From NCBI GenBank assembly GCA_039654915.1, contig CM077596.1:74649751-74713750 (forward strand): 64,000 nucleotides of DNA. Direction: 5' to 3'. The position numbers and the translations under genes were made by a program. The DNA is from Aquilaria yunnanensis (lineage: Eukaryota > Streptophyta > Magnoliopsida > Malvales > Thymelaeaceae). Within the stretch, counting starts at the first letter, position 1; each line of letters begins with the position of its first letter. Below are positions 1 to 10,907 of this stretch, in pieces. The notes under the pieces were generated by a model, which ran no database searches, was not told the origin of the DNA, and saw only the letters and a list, made by a program, of their open reading frames with translations.

Positions 1-1799
1 TTACTTTTTACCAATTATTATAGCGAGCGACACACACATGTGAGAATTTTTATTTTTTTGTTTAGTTTATTAATGCATGCTAGTACTTGCTAAGATACAA
101 GTTGGCCACATGTCATACCCAAACCCAGAGGATGTGCCTTGATCCTATGGTTTAATCAATCAACATATCCTTAATCCCAATTAAATAACGTTCACCATAT
201 ATAATTCCATTTAGCTCCGACCGTGATGCTCCACAAAATTCTTTTTATTTTCCATGGGCATGGGGTAATGAGCACTCCAATCAATGCTCACGGCTCCAGT
301 CCGGAGAAGATGTCAGTTGGAGTTCATAAACAATAAGGCCCTAGCATTTGAGTCCATACACTCAGAGCCCATCGCCAAAACGTGCCGTTTCAGCAGGCCA
401 AAACATACAAATCACCATTTAATTTAAGTAGTTTTATTTGTTTTCCTTTCCATGTTGGATAATGGATATGTTCTAATTTCTATAGACATTTATGAAGAAA
501 CAATAGTACTTGTGTGTGCGCGTATTCAAATATTAGAAATTCATACAATACGTATAATCAGATGCTAGCTATCTTAATCAGGTTTGGCTATCTTTAATTA
601 CTCCTATTAAAATGGGTTGTTGATTAGGGCCTTATATACTTAAGGTAATCTCCAGCTAAATTACTGTACTGTATATTGCTTTCGGTAATTTCATTAGGGG
701 CGATCAATTGGTTTTTTTAGTTTTAACCAAAACTAAGTAACTGAATTTATTTGGTTTTCAATTTTATATGTTAATAACTAAATAAAATGAATTGTAGGGG
801 AAAGCCAAAATAATTGAAAAATAAATTTCAGTTTTCCAATTTTCCATTAGGATTACCAAAGTGTATGTATATACATTCCAAATGTCAAATATCTATCATA
901 TATTTCAATCTAAAAAAATATTTTAATCACATAACAAACATCCATAATCAATTTTGAATCCAAACACCATATACATGCACATAGCAAACATCCATCACTT
1001 ACATAATCCATTCCTAATATCAAACATAAATACTACTCAAAAGGATTAAGCATTTCTTTTTCTAAAAAATTTTTAATATCCAATTTACCTTATTAGTCTT
1101 GTTTAAACTCTTACAATACAAAACGTAAAAAAAAATTATTTTAATCTTCATTAAAATTCTCACTATAAAAAATCTCAAAAAGAAATTTTTTATTTTTTAA
1201 GTCATCATTTAAACTTTTATTGCACCTAACCCAAAAAGAAATTTCTTTTTACGTTTAGTTTGAGAGGCAAAATGGAAAAAACTTTATAAATTGCACACGT
1301 TTTCATTTCCGTGCCCAAATAAACGCATTATCATTTATGGTATGGAGGGAGTAGTAGAAAAAATTGGTTATTCAGTTAATTAAATTTTCATTAAAGCAAC
1401 TTGAAAATCAAACGGAATTTGTATATTGATTTCCAATGATAAAAAGTTCAAAAATTACAAAAAAGTGGTAACAAAACACCATTTTTTTTCTTAATGATTT
1501 GGTTATTTTGAATAGAACCGAAAGTTTGCTCACTCCATGGTAAGTATGTAGCATGTGATATTTAAATCATTTGGTGCGTTGTTGTGTGGTCAATCAAAGT
1601 CAAGAAAAATGGAGTCTATGGAGTCCGGTTACTAGCCAAGAACCTTCTTAACTTGTGGATCCAAATGATCGAAAAAAATTGACGTGTGTCTTAATTGTAA
1701 TTCCCCTGTATTTGAGTTGACTTTGAGCTAATATAATAGAGAATTAGCAAGTTAGTTAACATATTGTATATTGACTTGAAATTTGAAATGATAGTACTA
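1..1799. other. AT-rich intergenic DNA, no gene seen
   Basis: No reading frame or RNA gene can be supported here. Around 700-850 there is a stretch rich in 'accaaaat', 'aactgaa' and 'ggttttcaatttt' words. Similar stretches recur near 3510-3660, 5815-5970 and 46100-46440, so it is probably a decayed dispersed repeat. The repeat's ends could not be fixed. Confidence 0.5.
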
Positions 1800-3055
1800 G
1801 GGGTAAGTTGCACCCATGACTCTTAACATTTTATTATTATCCTATTTTAGACTCTAACCTCAAAACTTTAAATGGGACGTCCTAAACTTTAATTTTTTGT
1901 TCCATTTTAGACCTTTAATGAAGGGAAAGTATTAAAATTGATAGAACTAGCCACCTGGCAAGCCATCGTGGGTGGTTCTTGCCAGGTGGCCAGTTCGCCA
2001 CAATGGCACTAACGTGGAAGAAGAGGAAAAAAAGAATAAAAAGTAAATTATAACCTAAGTCTTTGATTTTTTGCCTCCCTCCCTCAAAACCCTAACTTTT
2101 CCTCAACTGCAGCTGCTAACCCAGGACTACCATTCCCTTTGCTCGATGCCATTCCAGCCACCAACCTCAGCATTGTCGATGGTCCTAGCCTGTTGTCCTT
2201 GCTTTGCCACGCCATCGTCTCCCATCGAGCTGCGCCACCATCCTCCATCAAATTCGCTTGTCTAAACTAAAGCCATCATCATCCCCTGCCTCCTTCCACA
2301 ATTGTCTTTGATTCAAATTGAAACCAAACCTTATGCTCACTTGAACCCTCTTGATCCAAGGAAATGATGATGACGAATGTGACGATAACGAAGAAATGAC
2401 AAAGACAACAATGGGTGTGATGATGTGGCAGGGATTTGAATCAAAGGTTGGGAAGAAAAGGATAATCAGTTAAAAAGGTGAGCTCAGTCAATGGGAGAAT
2501 TAAACAACGAGCAAAATTGAGGATAGTGGAGGCAAATGGGGAATGAAATCAGACAAAATCATGGGTTGTGATCAGCCTAAATTGAGGGTTGCAATCACAA
2601 GAAATCTCATCGGATTAATGGATGGGGGATTGACGGATGAAGGATCAAAGGAACTAGGGGAAGAGGGAACTAGGGAATGAGGGGAGGAGGAGCGGCAGAT
2701 GAGGCCAAGGTCAGAAACGGCTGGGGATAGCTAAAGGCGGCGGGGCAGGGATGAAGAAGAAAATATGTAGACTAACCTTGTATAGGCCTTAAATTTGTTC
2801 ATTTTTTTTATAAAATTGGCCTTAATATGTCCAATTGCAGGTATTTGTAGCTGGTGATTCATTATACCATTTGGCTAATTGCCCCAACCTAACATGCCAC
2901 ATGTCAAGTTCCATCAATTTGAACACTTTTTGTCCACCAAAAGTTTAAAATGGAATAAAAAAATTGAAGTTAAAGATATTTTATACATGGTTTTGAGGTT
3001 ATGGTCCAAAATAGGACAATGATAAAAGGTTATGGGCCACAGGTGCAATTTACCC
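1800..3055. mobile_element. Mutator-like (long-TIR) DNA transposon, non-autonomous
   Basis: The left end begins GGGGTAAGTTGCACCC and the right end reads, on the opposite strand, GGGTAAATTGCACCTGTG. The inverted similarity continues for roughly 150 bp on each side ('tcctatttt', 'acctcaaaac', 'ttccatttt', 'ttgatagaact/ttgatggaact'). The flanks atagtactag (1791-1800) and attctactag (3056-3065) match at 8 of 10 positions, which fits the 9-10 bp target duplication of Mutator-like elements. No transposase is seen. The interior (about 2070-2760) is much more GC-rich than the TIRs and could be captured host sequence. A 64-codon frame at 2071-2265 is not recognisable as a protein. Confidence 0.7.
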
Positions 3056-3065
3056 ATTCTACTAG

Positions 3066-4119
3066 CCAGGTGGGTGCAAAGATATGGGGAAATTGATCTA
3101 TGTGGACACATCTCCAACTCCAAGGCCTAGTTTGGACCTCTTTTGGCTTCCCATGGCGCTTGTCTTGTCATGGGTTTTGTCTTGTCATGGCTCTCGCCCC
3201 CATGGCTATATTGTGCCAGCAAGTGTTTGTGACACCTACTACATTTGCAAACACCCCCTCCCACACACACAGAGGGTTGATCATCATGTTACGTGCTCGT
3301 ATGATATTATCATCTTTCAATAAACTTCCACTTGGGCATTACTATTATGTAAGAAGCATTGTGTATTGTGTACTAAGCATTTGCTCACATGAGCTATTGT
3401 TAGGACATTATCATATTTGGCTCGTGCTTTTTGTTGTGTTTGTTCTAAGTCTTGTACCCTTTATGCTGGCCTAAAAACAAAATATTCCAGTAGTTAGTAG
3501 TGTCACACAGTTATGATCATTCGATTGAAATTGAACCAAAATTTTTAGTTACTTCAATTTTTAATTATAACAAACCGAATTAGAGAATGAGACTTAAGTA
3601 AAATCGAACCAATTTTTTTCAGTTCGGTTCAATCTCACACCAAAATAATTGAAACACTACTTAGTTCTAATCCAGTGGCTAAAATGTAAAACTAAGGATA
3701 TGGGTATCGTTGTTAACCATTTAGCGAGAAATAGAGGACTAACTCATGATTTAGCAAAATTGAGTGCTGAAATCGGGTAAACTGTGGCAGCTTCAATCGG
3801 CCTCATTGTTGTTGGGCAAACTGGGGAGATTCCAGGAAGCAACCAAAAGAAAAACAAAATTTAATTGGTCACCACGACGCGACAATGGAATCAAGCGCAC
3901 ATATGCAGACACAGAAAAGATGAAGGTGAGAGAGGTGCTGCCATGAGCGAGAGAGAAGACGTGGAAAGAAACGTCAATCAGATGAGAAAGGCCATGAGGG
4001 AGGAGTATAGAGCTTCTTCTTCAAGAAATCGAAGCTCGATCATGGAGTTGAAGCACCACCATTAACGCCCATCTATGAAGCCTGCAACGACGGGGCGGCG
4101 TGACAGAGATGACTTTTAT
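3066..4119. other. Intergenic DNA, no gene seen
   Basis: Short open frames at 3084-3474 and 3764-4065 overlap one another, lack recognisable motifs and have no supporting splice structure. I treat them as chance. The section 3510-3660 belongs to the AT-rich dispersed repeat family noted at 700-850. Confidence 0.4.
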
Positions 4120-5684
4120 GGGTAAAATCCATATGCAGTCCCTTAACTTTTACGTTTGTCCTATTGTGGTCCCTTACCTATCAAAGTGCCTATTAAGGTC
4201 CCTTAACTTGTAAATCGCATCCAATCCTAGTCCCTGCAGTTAATTGGGCTGTTATCTAGAACAAAAAATGATGATGTGGCGCATTCTTAGCCCACAAAGT
4301 CACATGGCTTCCTGTTTAAATAAAATGAATGACCCTTTTGCACGACAATGAAAATTTAGACCCAAACTAACAAACACATAATCTTTGAGAGTTTGAAACG
4401 CAAATAATCCAAACTCCATCACCTTCCCCAATTCTTGTGAATAGCCGCTAGGCCAAAAATCCAAGCAAACCTAGCCGTTCGACTCTGGAATATCTAAATT
4501 TGACCAAATCCAAGCAACTCCAAGCAACTTCGAGAAAATCCATGCAAATCCAAGAACTCTGTCTTATCAATCTATTTTGAGAACCAACGGAGATGAGGAA
4601 TGACTGACAAAGGTGGAGAACTGAACACTAGCGATCGACGGAGTTGGAGAGAATTGAATCTGAATACAATCCTCTAAACAAAAAAATCCACGAACAAGAC
4701 CAAATCTAAGAATTGGAATCAACCAAGCAAAATCTCAAATTCAATCATGAAAAAATCGAACCAGAACCCCAGAAAACAAAGAACATCAATCTCTTACATC
4801 TCCAGACAAACAGGTGATGAGTTCCCAATTTCAAAAATTGGTGTAGACAATTTGCTGTCTTGCAAAATCACCGGTGTGAGTTGCCGTTCTCTCCTTCTTT
4901 TGTGAAATCAAGCCTCTTTTTGTCTTTCTGTGCAAAATTGAATCATGCAAGTTTTGGATCGTGCAAATCGAGCCTCAATTCTTTTGAATTGTCCAAGTTA
5001 TGTGACGATGTTTTCGTGTGAAATCGAGGAGGTGAAGCGGTGGAGAAAACTAAGGCGGCAAGCGAATTGGCCATAAAACGAGGTGAGGCGGAGAACAGTT
5101 GGGTTGTGGAAAAGGCTATAAGAGAAGGGAGCAGGGAGGAGACCAAAAGAAGGAAGAGGAGGGTGACAGGGAGGAAAGAAAAGGGTGAAGGACAACCAAA
5201 TCGAAGCACGGAGAAGGAGGACTGAGGCAGGAGGTGCTGGAGAAAGAGTAGGGCGATGAAATCAAAGAAGGCGGGCAACAAAATCGAAGGATTGAAAAGG
5301 AGTACCGAGGGGGGCAACGTCGGGCGATGCCGAATGGATCTCCTCTTTGTTGGTGATGTCGGGCAACGTTGAGAACCCGAAGATTCAAGAGAGAGAAAGT
5401 CTGGGAAGAAGAAGAAATTGTTGGACTATTTATAATTGAAGTCCTTTGTTTATTTGTTTGTGTCAATTTGTGTTTAATATTTCATTTTTATAGAAAATGA
5501 TCACCTATTTTAGTTAAAGAGGAAGCCACGTAGGCAATTTACATCCCAAATAACTGTTCAACTGACGATGGAACTCAAATTGAACACGCTACTTGAGTTA
5601 GGGGACCTTAATAGCCACTGTTAAAGTTAGGGGACCATTTTAGGACAAACTGAATGGTTAAGGGACCAAATGTGAATTTTACCC
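4120..5684. mobile_element. Second Mutator-like long-TIR element, different family
   Basis: The left end reads GGGTAAAATCCATATGCAGT and the right end, on the opposite strand, GGGTAAAATTCACATTTGGT. Both then carry 'cccttaac', 'gtttgtcctat/gtttgtccta' and 'ctattaaggtccc' in the same order, giving inverted repeats of about 150 bp. Target duplications are not convincing (gacttttat against agaatttat, 5 of 9). No transposase is present. The interior 4950-5400 is purine-rich on the + strand (many 'gaggag', 'gaagga' words), so both strands stay open by composition. The overlapping frames there (5040-5225 +, 4943-5317 - and 5116-5466 -) are not credible proteins, though the block may be captured host DNA. 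Confidence 0.65.
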
Positions 5685-8600
5685 TAGAATTTATTCTAGT
5701 TAGTATGGAAAAACCCTAATAATGCCATCAACATTCTACTTTCATTCCACTCAACCCCTACTACTTTTAAATGTATAAGCCTACCCACCATAATCCCAAA
5801 ATACACATGAAAATTTTTGGTTTTTTGGTTACCAAAATAATTGACACCTATAACCAAAACTGATATTCTTTTTATTCAGTTTTAATTGAACTAAACTGAA
5901 AAGTCCAATAAATTAAACTAAATTTCTAAACTATTTCAGTATCTAATTTTTTCAGTTTTAATCTACTATTATATATGAAAGCAGGTAATTTGACCTATTT
6001 ATCTTTTCACAATTTGAAAAAAAAATGCAGCAAAAATTAACAAAATGGCACATATAACTTTAAATGAATCACAAAATGACACCTGGCAATTTTCGGTTTT
6101 ACCCTCCTAGTGAATGACATGGCAGATTATAATTGGACCTCAATTTAACTGTACCTAATATATACAGGATTTTATAAAAATAATATGCTTTGCATCAAAT
6201 TGACACCTGTCCCACTCAGACTTATGAAATCAAACGTGGGTTAGAGAAAAAAAATTTTCAATTTTTTAATTCTTATTCTTAAATTAGGAATGTCCCATAT
6301 AATCCAACTGATTTTAATTTTTCTGTTCATAAACCCATGTTCCTATTAGATTTTTTTTATTTGGAGTTTATCCCACATTCCTCTCTGGATTTTTTTTAAT
6401 TCAAATTGCAATAGTCCATTTGCATAATTATCTCCACACTTCCATTACACTATCCCTCTCCTACACTATTGTTAACCATTTTTTATTTACAGTTACAATC
6501 AATCATTATAAAAAAATGAGTCAACTACATTTTCTACTTTACATGCAACCAAAGTTAGTCCACACATTCCCCTAAGCAAGTTCGCCATTCTGCTTCTTCC
6601 TGCAGCTATTGTTACCTTTCGTGCTCCATTTGTTCAGCCTGTGAAGGTACATAGCCGCCCCCTGCACACTTATCCTGCAAAAACCATTAGTTCTATCAAT
6701 TTACAATAACTCTTCATTTGTTTGACATCAGAAATGTATCTAACTCATTTATGCAATTTGCATATAACTTATCATTTTCCAAGCAGCACACGATAATCAA
6801 GCAAGAAGGAAAGGGAAAAACTCAGTCACGTATCACTTTTTAGCTTTTCACTGTTATGAAGCTTTTAAAGTACATAACTCACAATGCTGTATTATTTTTT
6901 CATGGTAGCTGATTTCGCACAGAAGTAAACATATTAGAAGCAGGAAGACCTACTAGGAACAACACATAGGTTCAGATTTAATATGTTTAAAACCTGTTAC
7001 AGTGATTTTCCCTTCAACCCCTGAGGCCTTTCAGTAATTTAATATGCCACTATTCATGCACCCATCTATGTTGCTTATTATCATCCTCTCCCTACTACCT
7101 TTTATTTCATATTCTTGGTATGCATCATTCTTTTTCATAATTTTGCTATGCATCGGAAAACAAAAATAAGTGTCAAATTTCACGTAGTGAATTAGGTTAG
7201 GAAAGTGTAATTTGGTTATATTTTAGTTCCTCCCTACCTCTGCAAAAACTGATTTTCATATGTACCACTTATTTCCAATTTTTTAGCCATTCAGTGAAAC
7301 TTTTTACTGTTAAAATATTTTCCCCTTTTTGGAATAGTTTTAATTCAATTTTAAATTCTAATGGATGTGATAAAGGTTATATTTTGCTTCCTCCCTAACT
7401 CTATGAAAATTGATTTTCATATGTACTACTTCTTTCCACTTTTTTAGCTATTTTGTTAAACTTCTTTCGAAATCAAAATTTCCTGCCACAATTAGTTTTT
7501 TCTTCAATTTTACAAACAAATAATCAAATTTTCCACAATCAAAATTTTCTCCCTGTCTTCGTTTATGCTCATGTCATTTTCTATTTGCAGAAAAACCCAA
7601 GTTCCACTTTCAAAACAACTAGAATAAATAACAGCAGAAAGAAACATATCGACAAACAAATACCTGGTTTTATTTTAATAATATCTTCTTGAAATGTAGT
7701 ATGTTTATGTTCGTAGACATTTATATTTATATTCATTCACTGCAGGCAACCAGAAAGTCTCAGCTTCTATTTTTGTGCACAACAGATTAGTAAGATGAGC
7801 AGGAAGCAAGCAAACATTAAAGTTCTAATTTACTAATGTTTTAATATAATGTACCATATTTCTCTATTTTGTTTGTTTCTGTCTCTAGCTCTATGTATCA
7901 CAAAGTTAGTGATAATAACAAAATCCCAAAAGTAGCTATAGCCTGCCTACTCTAACTGCAATAATATGCATTTTTGTATTTCCCTATGGTTATTAAAAAT
8001 TCTAAATCTGATATGACTATAAGTGAACATACATGCATGTTACTTATTAATTAACTAGAAAAAAAACATGCCTATTAACATAAATGATATTAGGCAACAA
8101 ACATACAGATTAGCTTCTATATAGTGAAGTAATTAAAACACATTTAGCACTTATCTTGGTCTCATCTTATCATCCACATATATTCTTTGTCCATGAATCC
8201 CAGTAATCAGGTTCAGAATTCTCGCATTTAATATGAAATAGATGAAATAAAAAAAGTGAGAAAAAAAGATTAACACATAATGTAGAAACTAATATACTCA
8301 GATGCACAGTAAAAATAAATGACAACATTGTGCTTCTCCCTTCTAAGTACAAGCCCCACCGCTGATAAGAGGTGCGTTATAGACACACGCTGTCAAGGCG
8401 GCGAAGCACTCGGCCTTTCGGTGTTTTGACTCTTTCTTTTCACAGATGGAAGAAGTTTCAAACGGAACAATCCCAGAAATGTAAGGGGAAAGTGAGGAGA
8501 GAAAAAAAATCCTAGGGTTTAAATCAGGGCAGAACTTTCTTATAAAATTGTTTTTTTTTTCCAACAAATTGTTTAGGCAGAGGCTAAGGAGGAAAGAAGA

Positions 8601-9000
8601 CGAGCAAAACCATGTGAACATCCTTGGCTTTCTCTGGAAAACCCACCCTGACACTTTGAAGCCCGATTTGCAAAAAACAATTAGTCTTTTATGAAAAGTA
8701 TTTTAGAGAAAGTAAAAGAGTAAAAAAAGAAAAAGCTCTATCGAATGATCTATTTTTTCAAAAAAATTGGAAAAAAAGATATGTTTGCCAATAAAGTGGC
8801 GGTTGCCACCAGAAAATTCATTCTGTCGACAGCTGTCAACTGACAAATTTATAATCATGACGGTGGAGAATCAGGAAATTCGTACTCCCTCAATCTTTAC
8901 CGCAGCGCAACACCATAACCTAGAACACCGCAATAATTTTTGGACGAAAGGGAGAAAGGGACGGTCCAGAGAAAGAGAGAACGGTTGAATGAAAATGATG
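5685..9000. other. Intergenic DNA with transposon traces, no coding gene supported
   Basis: At 5962 the sequence after an A reads TCTACTATTATATATGAAAG, which resembles the 5' end of plant Helitrons (A^TC insertion, TCTACTA start); I could not find a matching CTAG 3' end. A segment of mixed composition at 8340-8660 contains 'cctagggttt' and reads open on the minus strand for 103 codons, but without a recognisable domain. It could be the first exon of an unrecognised or noncoding transcript. Confidence 0.35.
7214..7470. repeat. Diverged direct duplication, about 95 bp, offset 161 bp
   Basis: The block beginning GGTTATATTTTAGTTCCTCC at 7214 recurs at 7375 as GGTTATATTTTGCTTCCTCC. The following words 'gattttcatatgta', 'ttttttagc' and 'gtgaaac/gttaaac' are shared. 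The duplication is diverged and has no coding content. Confidence 0.55.
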
Positions 9001-10900
9001 CTGCCCTAATTTTCATTTTTGTACTCTAATTAATTGCACCCAGGTCTCTCTTCTTTCTTCTGTGTTTCATACATCTCTTACACATCTCCTTAGCGACTGC
9101 AACAAACAAACTCCCCAATGTTATAAATGTTAAATTCTAGCCACTCCTATTAATGATTTCAAATTTTTCTCGTGGACTAGGGACAAAGTTTTTTCCCGCT
9201 TGCCCCATTTTCGACCAATTAAATAAATGCAATTCTAAAATTTAAATAATTTTATCCATGTTTTATGTGTTATATTATTATTTAAAAATATTTTTCTTGT
9301 TACTTAAATTTCGTGTATATGAATTTCATTTTGGGCTAAAATTTTTGCGGTGTTTTTAATTTTATTAAATAATTATCACTTACAAATTATTAATATATAT
9401 CATTTTACATCGCTCTTGTACCATCTAACTTGGCCCATATTTTAATTAATTGCGCTACAAGTTCATATTTTAAAATTAAAATAATTTCACCAGCGGTTAC
9501 GATTATTAATTTTCTTCCCTTTTCGTGACTTAATTGGCCTATATGGTTCAAAATTTCTGCCAAAGTGTTTGCTATCTTTTCAATTTTACTACATAATTAT
9601 CTATTTCAAATTTTTAATAGATAGCATTTGACTTGGCCCATATTCCAATTAATTGGGCTTTGTGCCATGTACGATTGTCTAAAAGTTCAATTTTTTTCTT
9701 CCATCCATTTTCTTTTCTTCCCCCCCCCCTTTAATACTCAGAAATATATTAAGATGAATAAATAGTACAAAGAGAAAATAAAGTGACTACAAACCATAGC
9801 CTCCAAATGAGGAGACTAAATTACACCAGAATCCCTGAAACTGGGAAAGAGCCTACATTTCCTATTGATTTGTTTGACAAGTACGAAATCACTCTTAACT
9901 TGGACGCAAAGCATTGAAAAGAGTGTCATTAAGACGATTTCTCATCAAAATAACATGATGTCTTTTGGCAAATAGCTGACGATCATTTGAAATAGTTGCT
10001 TCGTTTCAATGCACTCACATAAAAACTTTTGTCCATTTTCTAATTTGTCCATTTCAGCTTTTCTTTTTCCTTTTATTGTTTTTTAAACAATTATTTTTTT
10101 TAATTTATATGATATTTTTTAAACTTCCAATTACTTATTACAAGTAACCGGCCCTACGTTGGCATCCTTATTACTTTAATACATTATTTAGTTCTCCTTA
10201 CATCTACATATCACATACAATATTAACCAAACTTTTATTACTAAATGTTACTTGTTCTTTCACTTCTCATTTACGTTTTCACATCTTATTTTTCTTGTAA
10301 CTATGTACATTATTTTTCACGAATATGATTAGTTTCATTGTGTAGACATTATTTTGTGTCACGGCGTCATCATCCTATTCCATTATTACCTTCATTGTCT
10401 TTGTGGTGTTTTTTTTATTGATCTTAAGATTATAAATCTTGCTTCTATCCACCCTACTTTTGTAGCAGCCTTCACTTATCTAGCTATTTACAATTTCCTA
10501 AGTGTTTCAACTATTTTTTTTTGTTGTTATGTGAATATAGATTCTACTAGATTCACAACTTTAAGAGATCTAGGTCATCCCATTGCTCTACCTATGCACG
10601 ACCTTTTCTCTTATTTCAAGTATGAATCATTTGATAAAGGATTATACTGCATCTATATCACATCTATCCGTGAGATCCTATTGACAAAGTACCTTTATGC
10701 TTTGCGGGTATTCTTGGTTCGCCTTATATGATCAAAGCATAAAGTATATCTATACATTAAAAGAATAGAGCAATAGATGTTGGGGAAATATTATTAAGAA
10801 CCTACAAAGTAAATCTAATTACATGATTGCAATGATTGTAGACAGATGACGATTACAAAAGTGTAATATTTACAATAAAGCTGTAATCCAGAAATCCAAA
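9001..10900. other. AT-rich intergenic DNA with an internal duplication, no gene supported
   Basis: A segment around 9320-9450 is repeated in diverged form around 9538-9660: both contain 'ttttaattttatta/ttcaattttacta', 'aataattatc', 'cttggcccatatt' and 'aattaattg'. The segment 9730-10000 has an ending reminiscent of a plant LINE 3' tail read on the minus strand, but no reverse transcriptase remains. The 125-codon frame at 10354-10731 is rich in I, F, L and Y, as expected from AT-rich DNA, and is unrecognised. Confidence 0.4.
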
Positions 10901-10907
10901 CAAAGCC

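Noticed and set aside
10354..10731. 125-codon plus-strand frame
   Set aside because: Hydrophobic composition expected of AT-rich DNA, no motif, no splice or promoter support.
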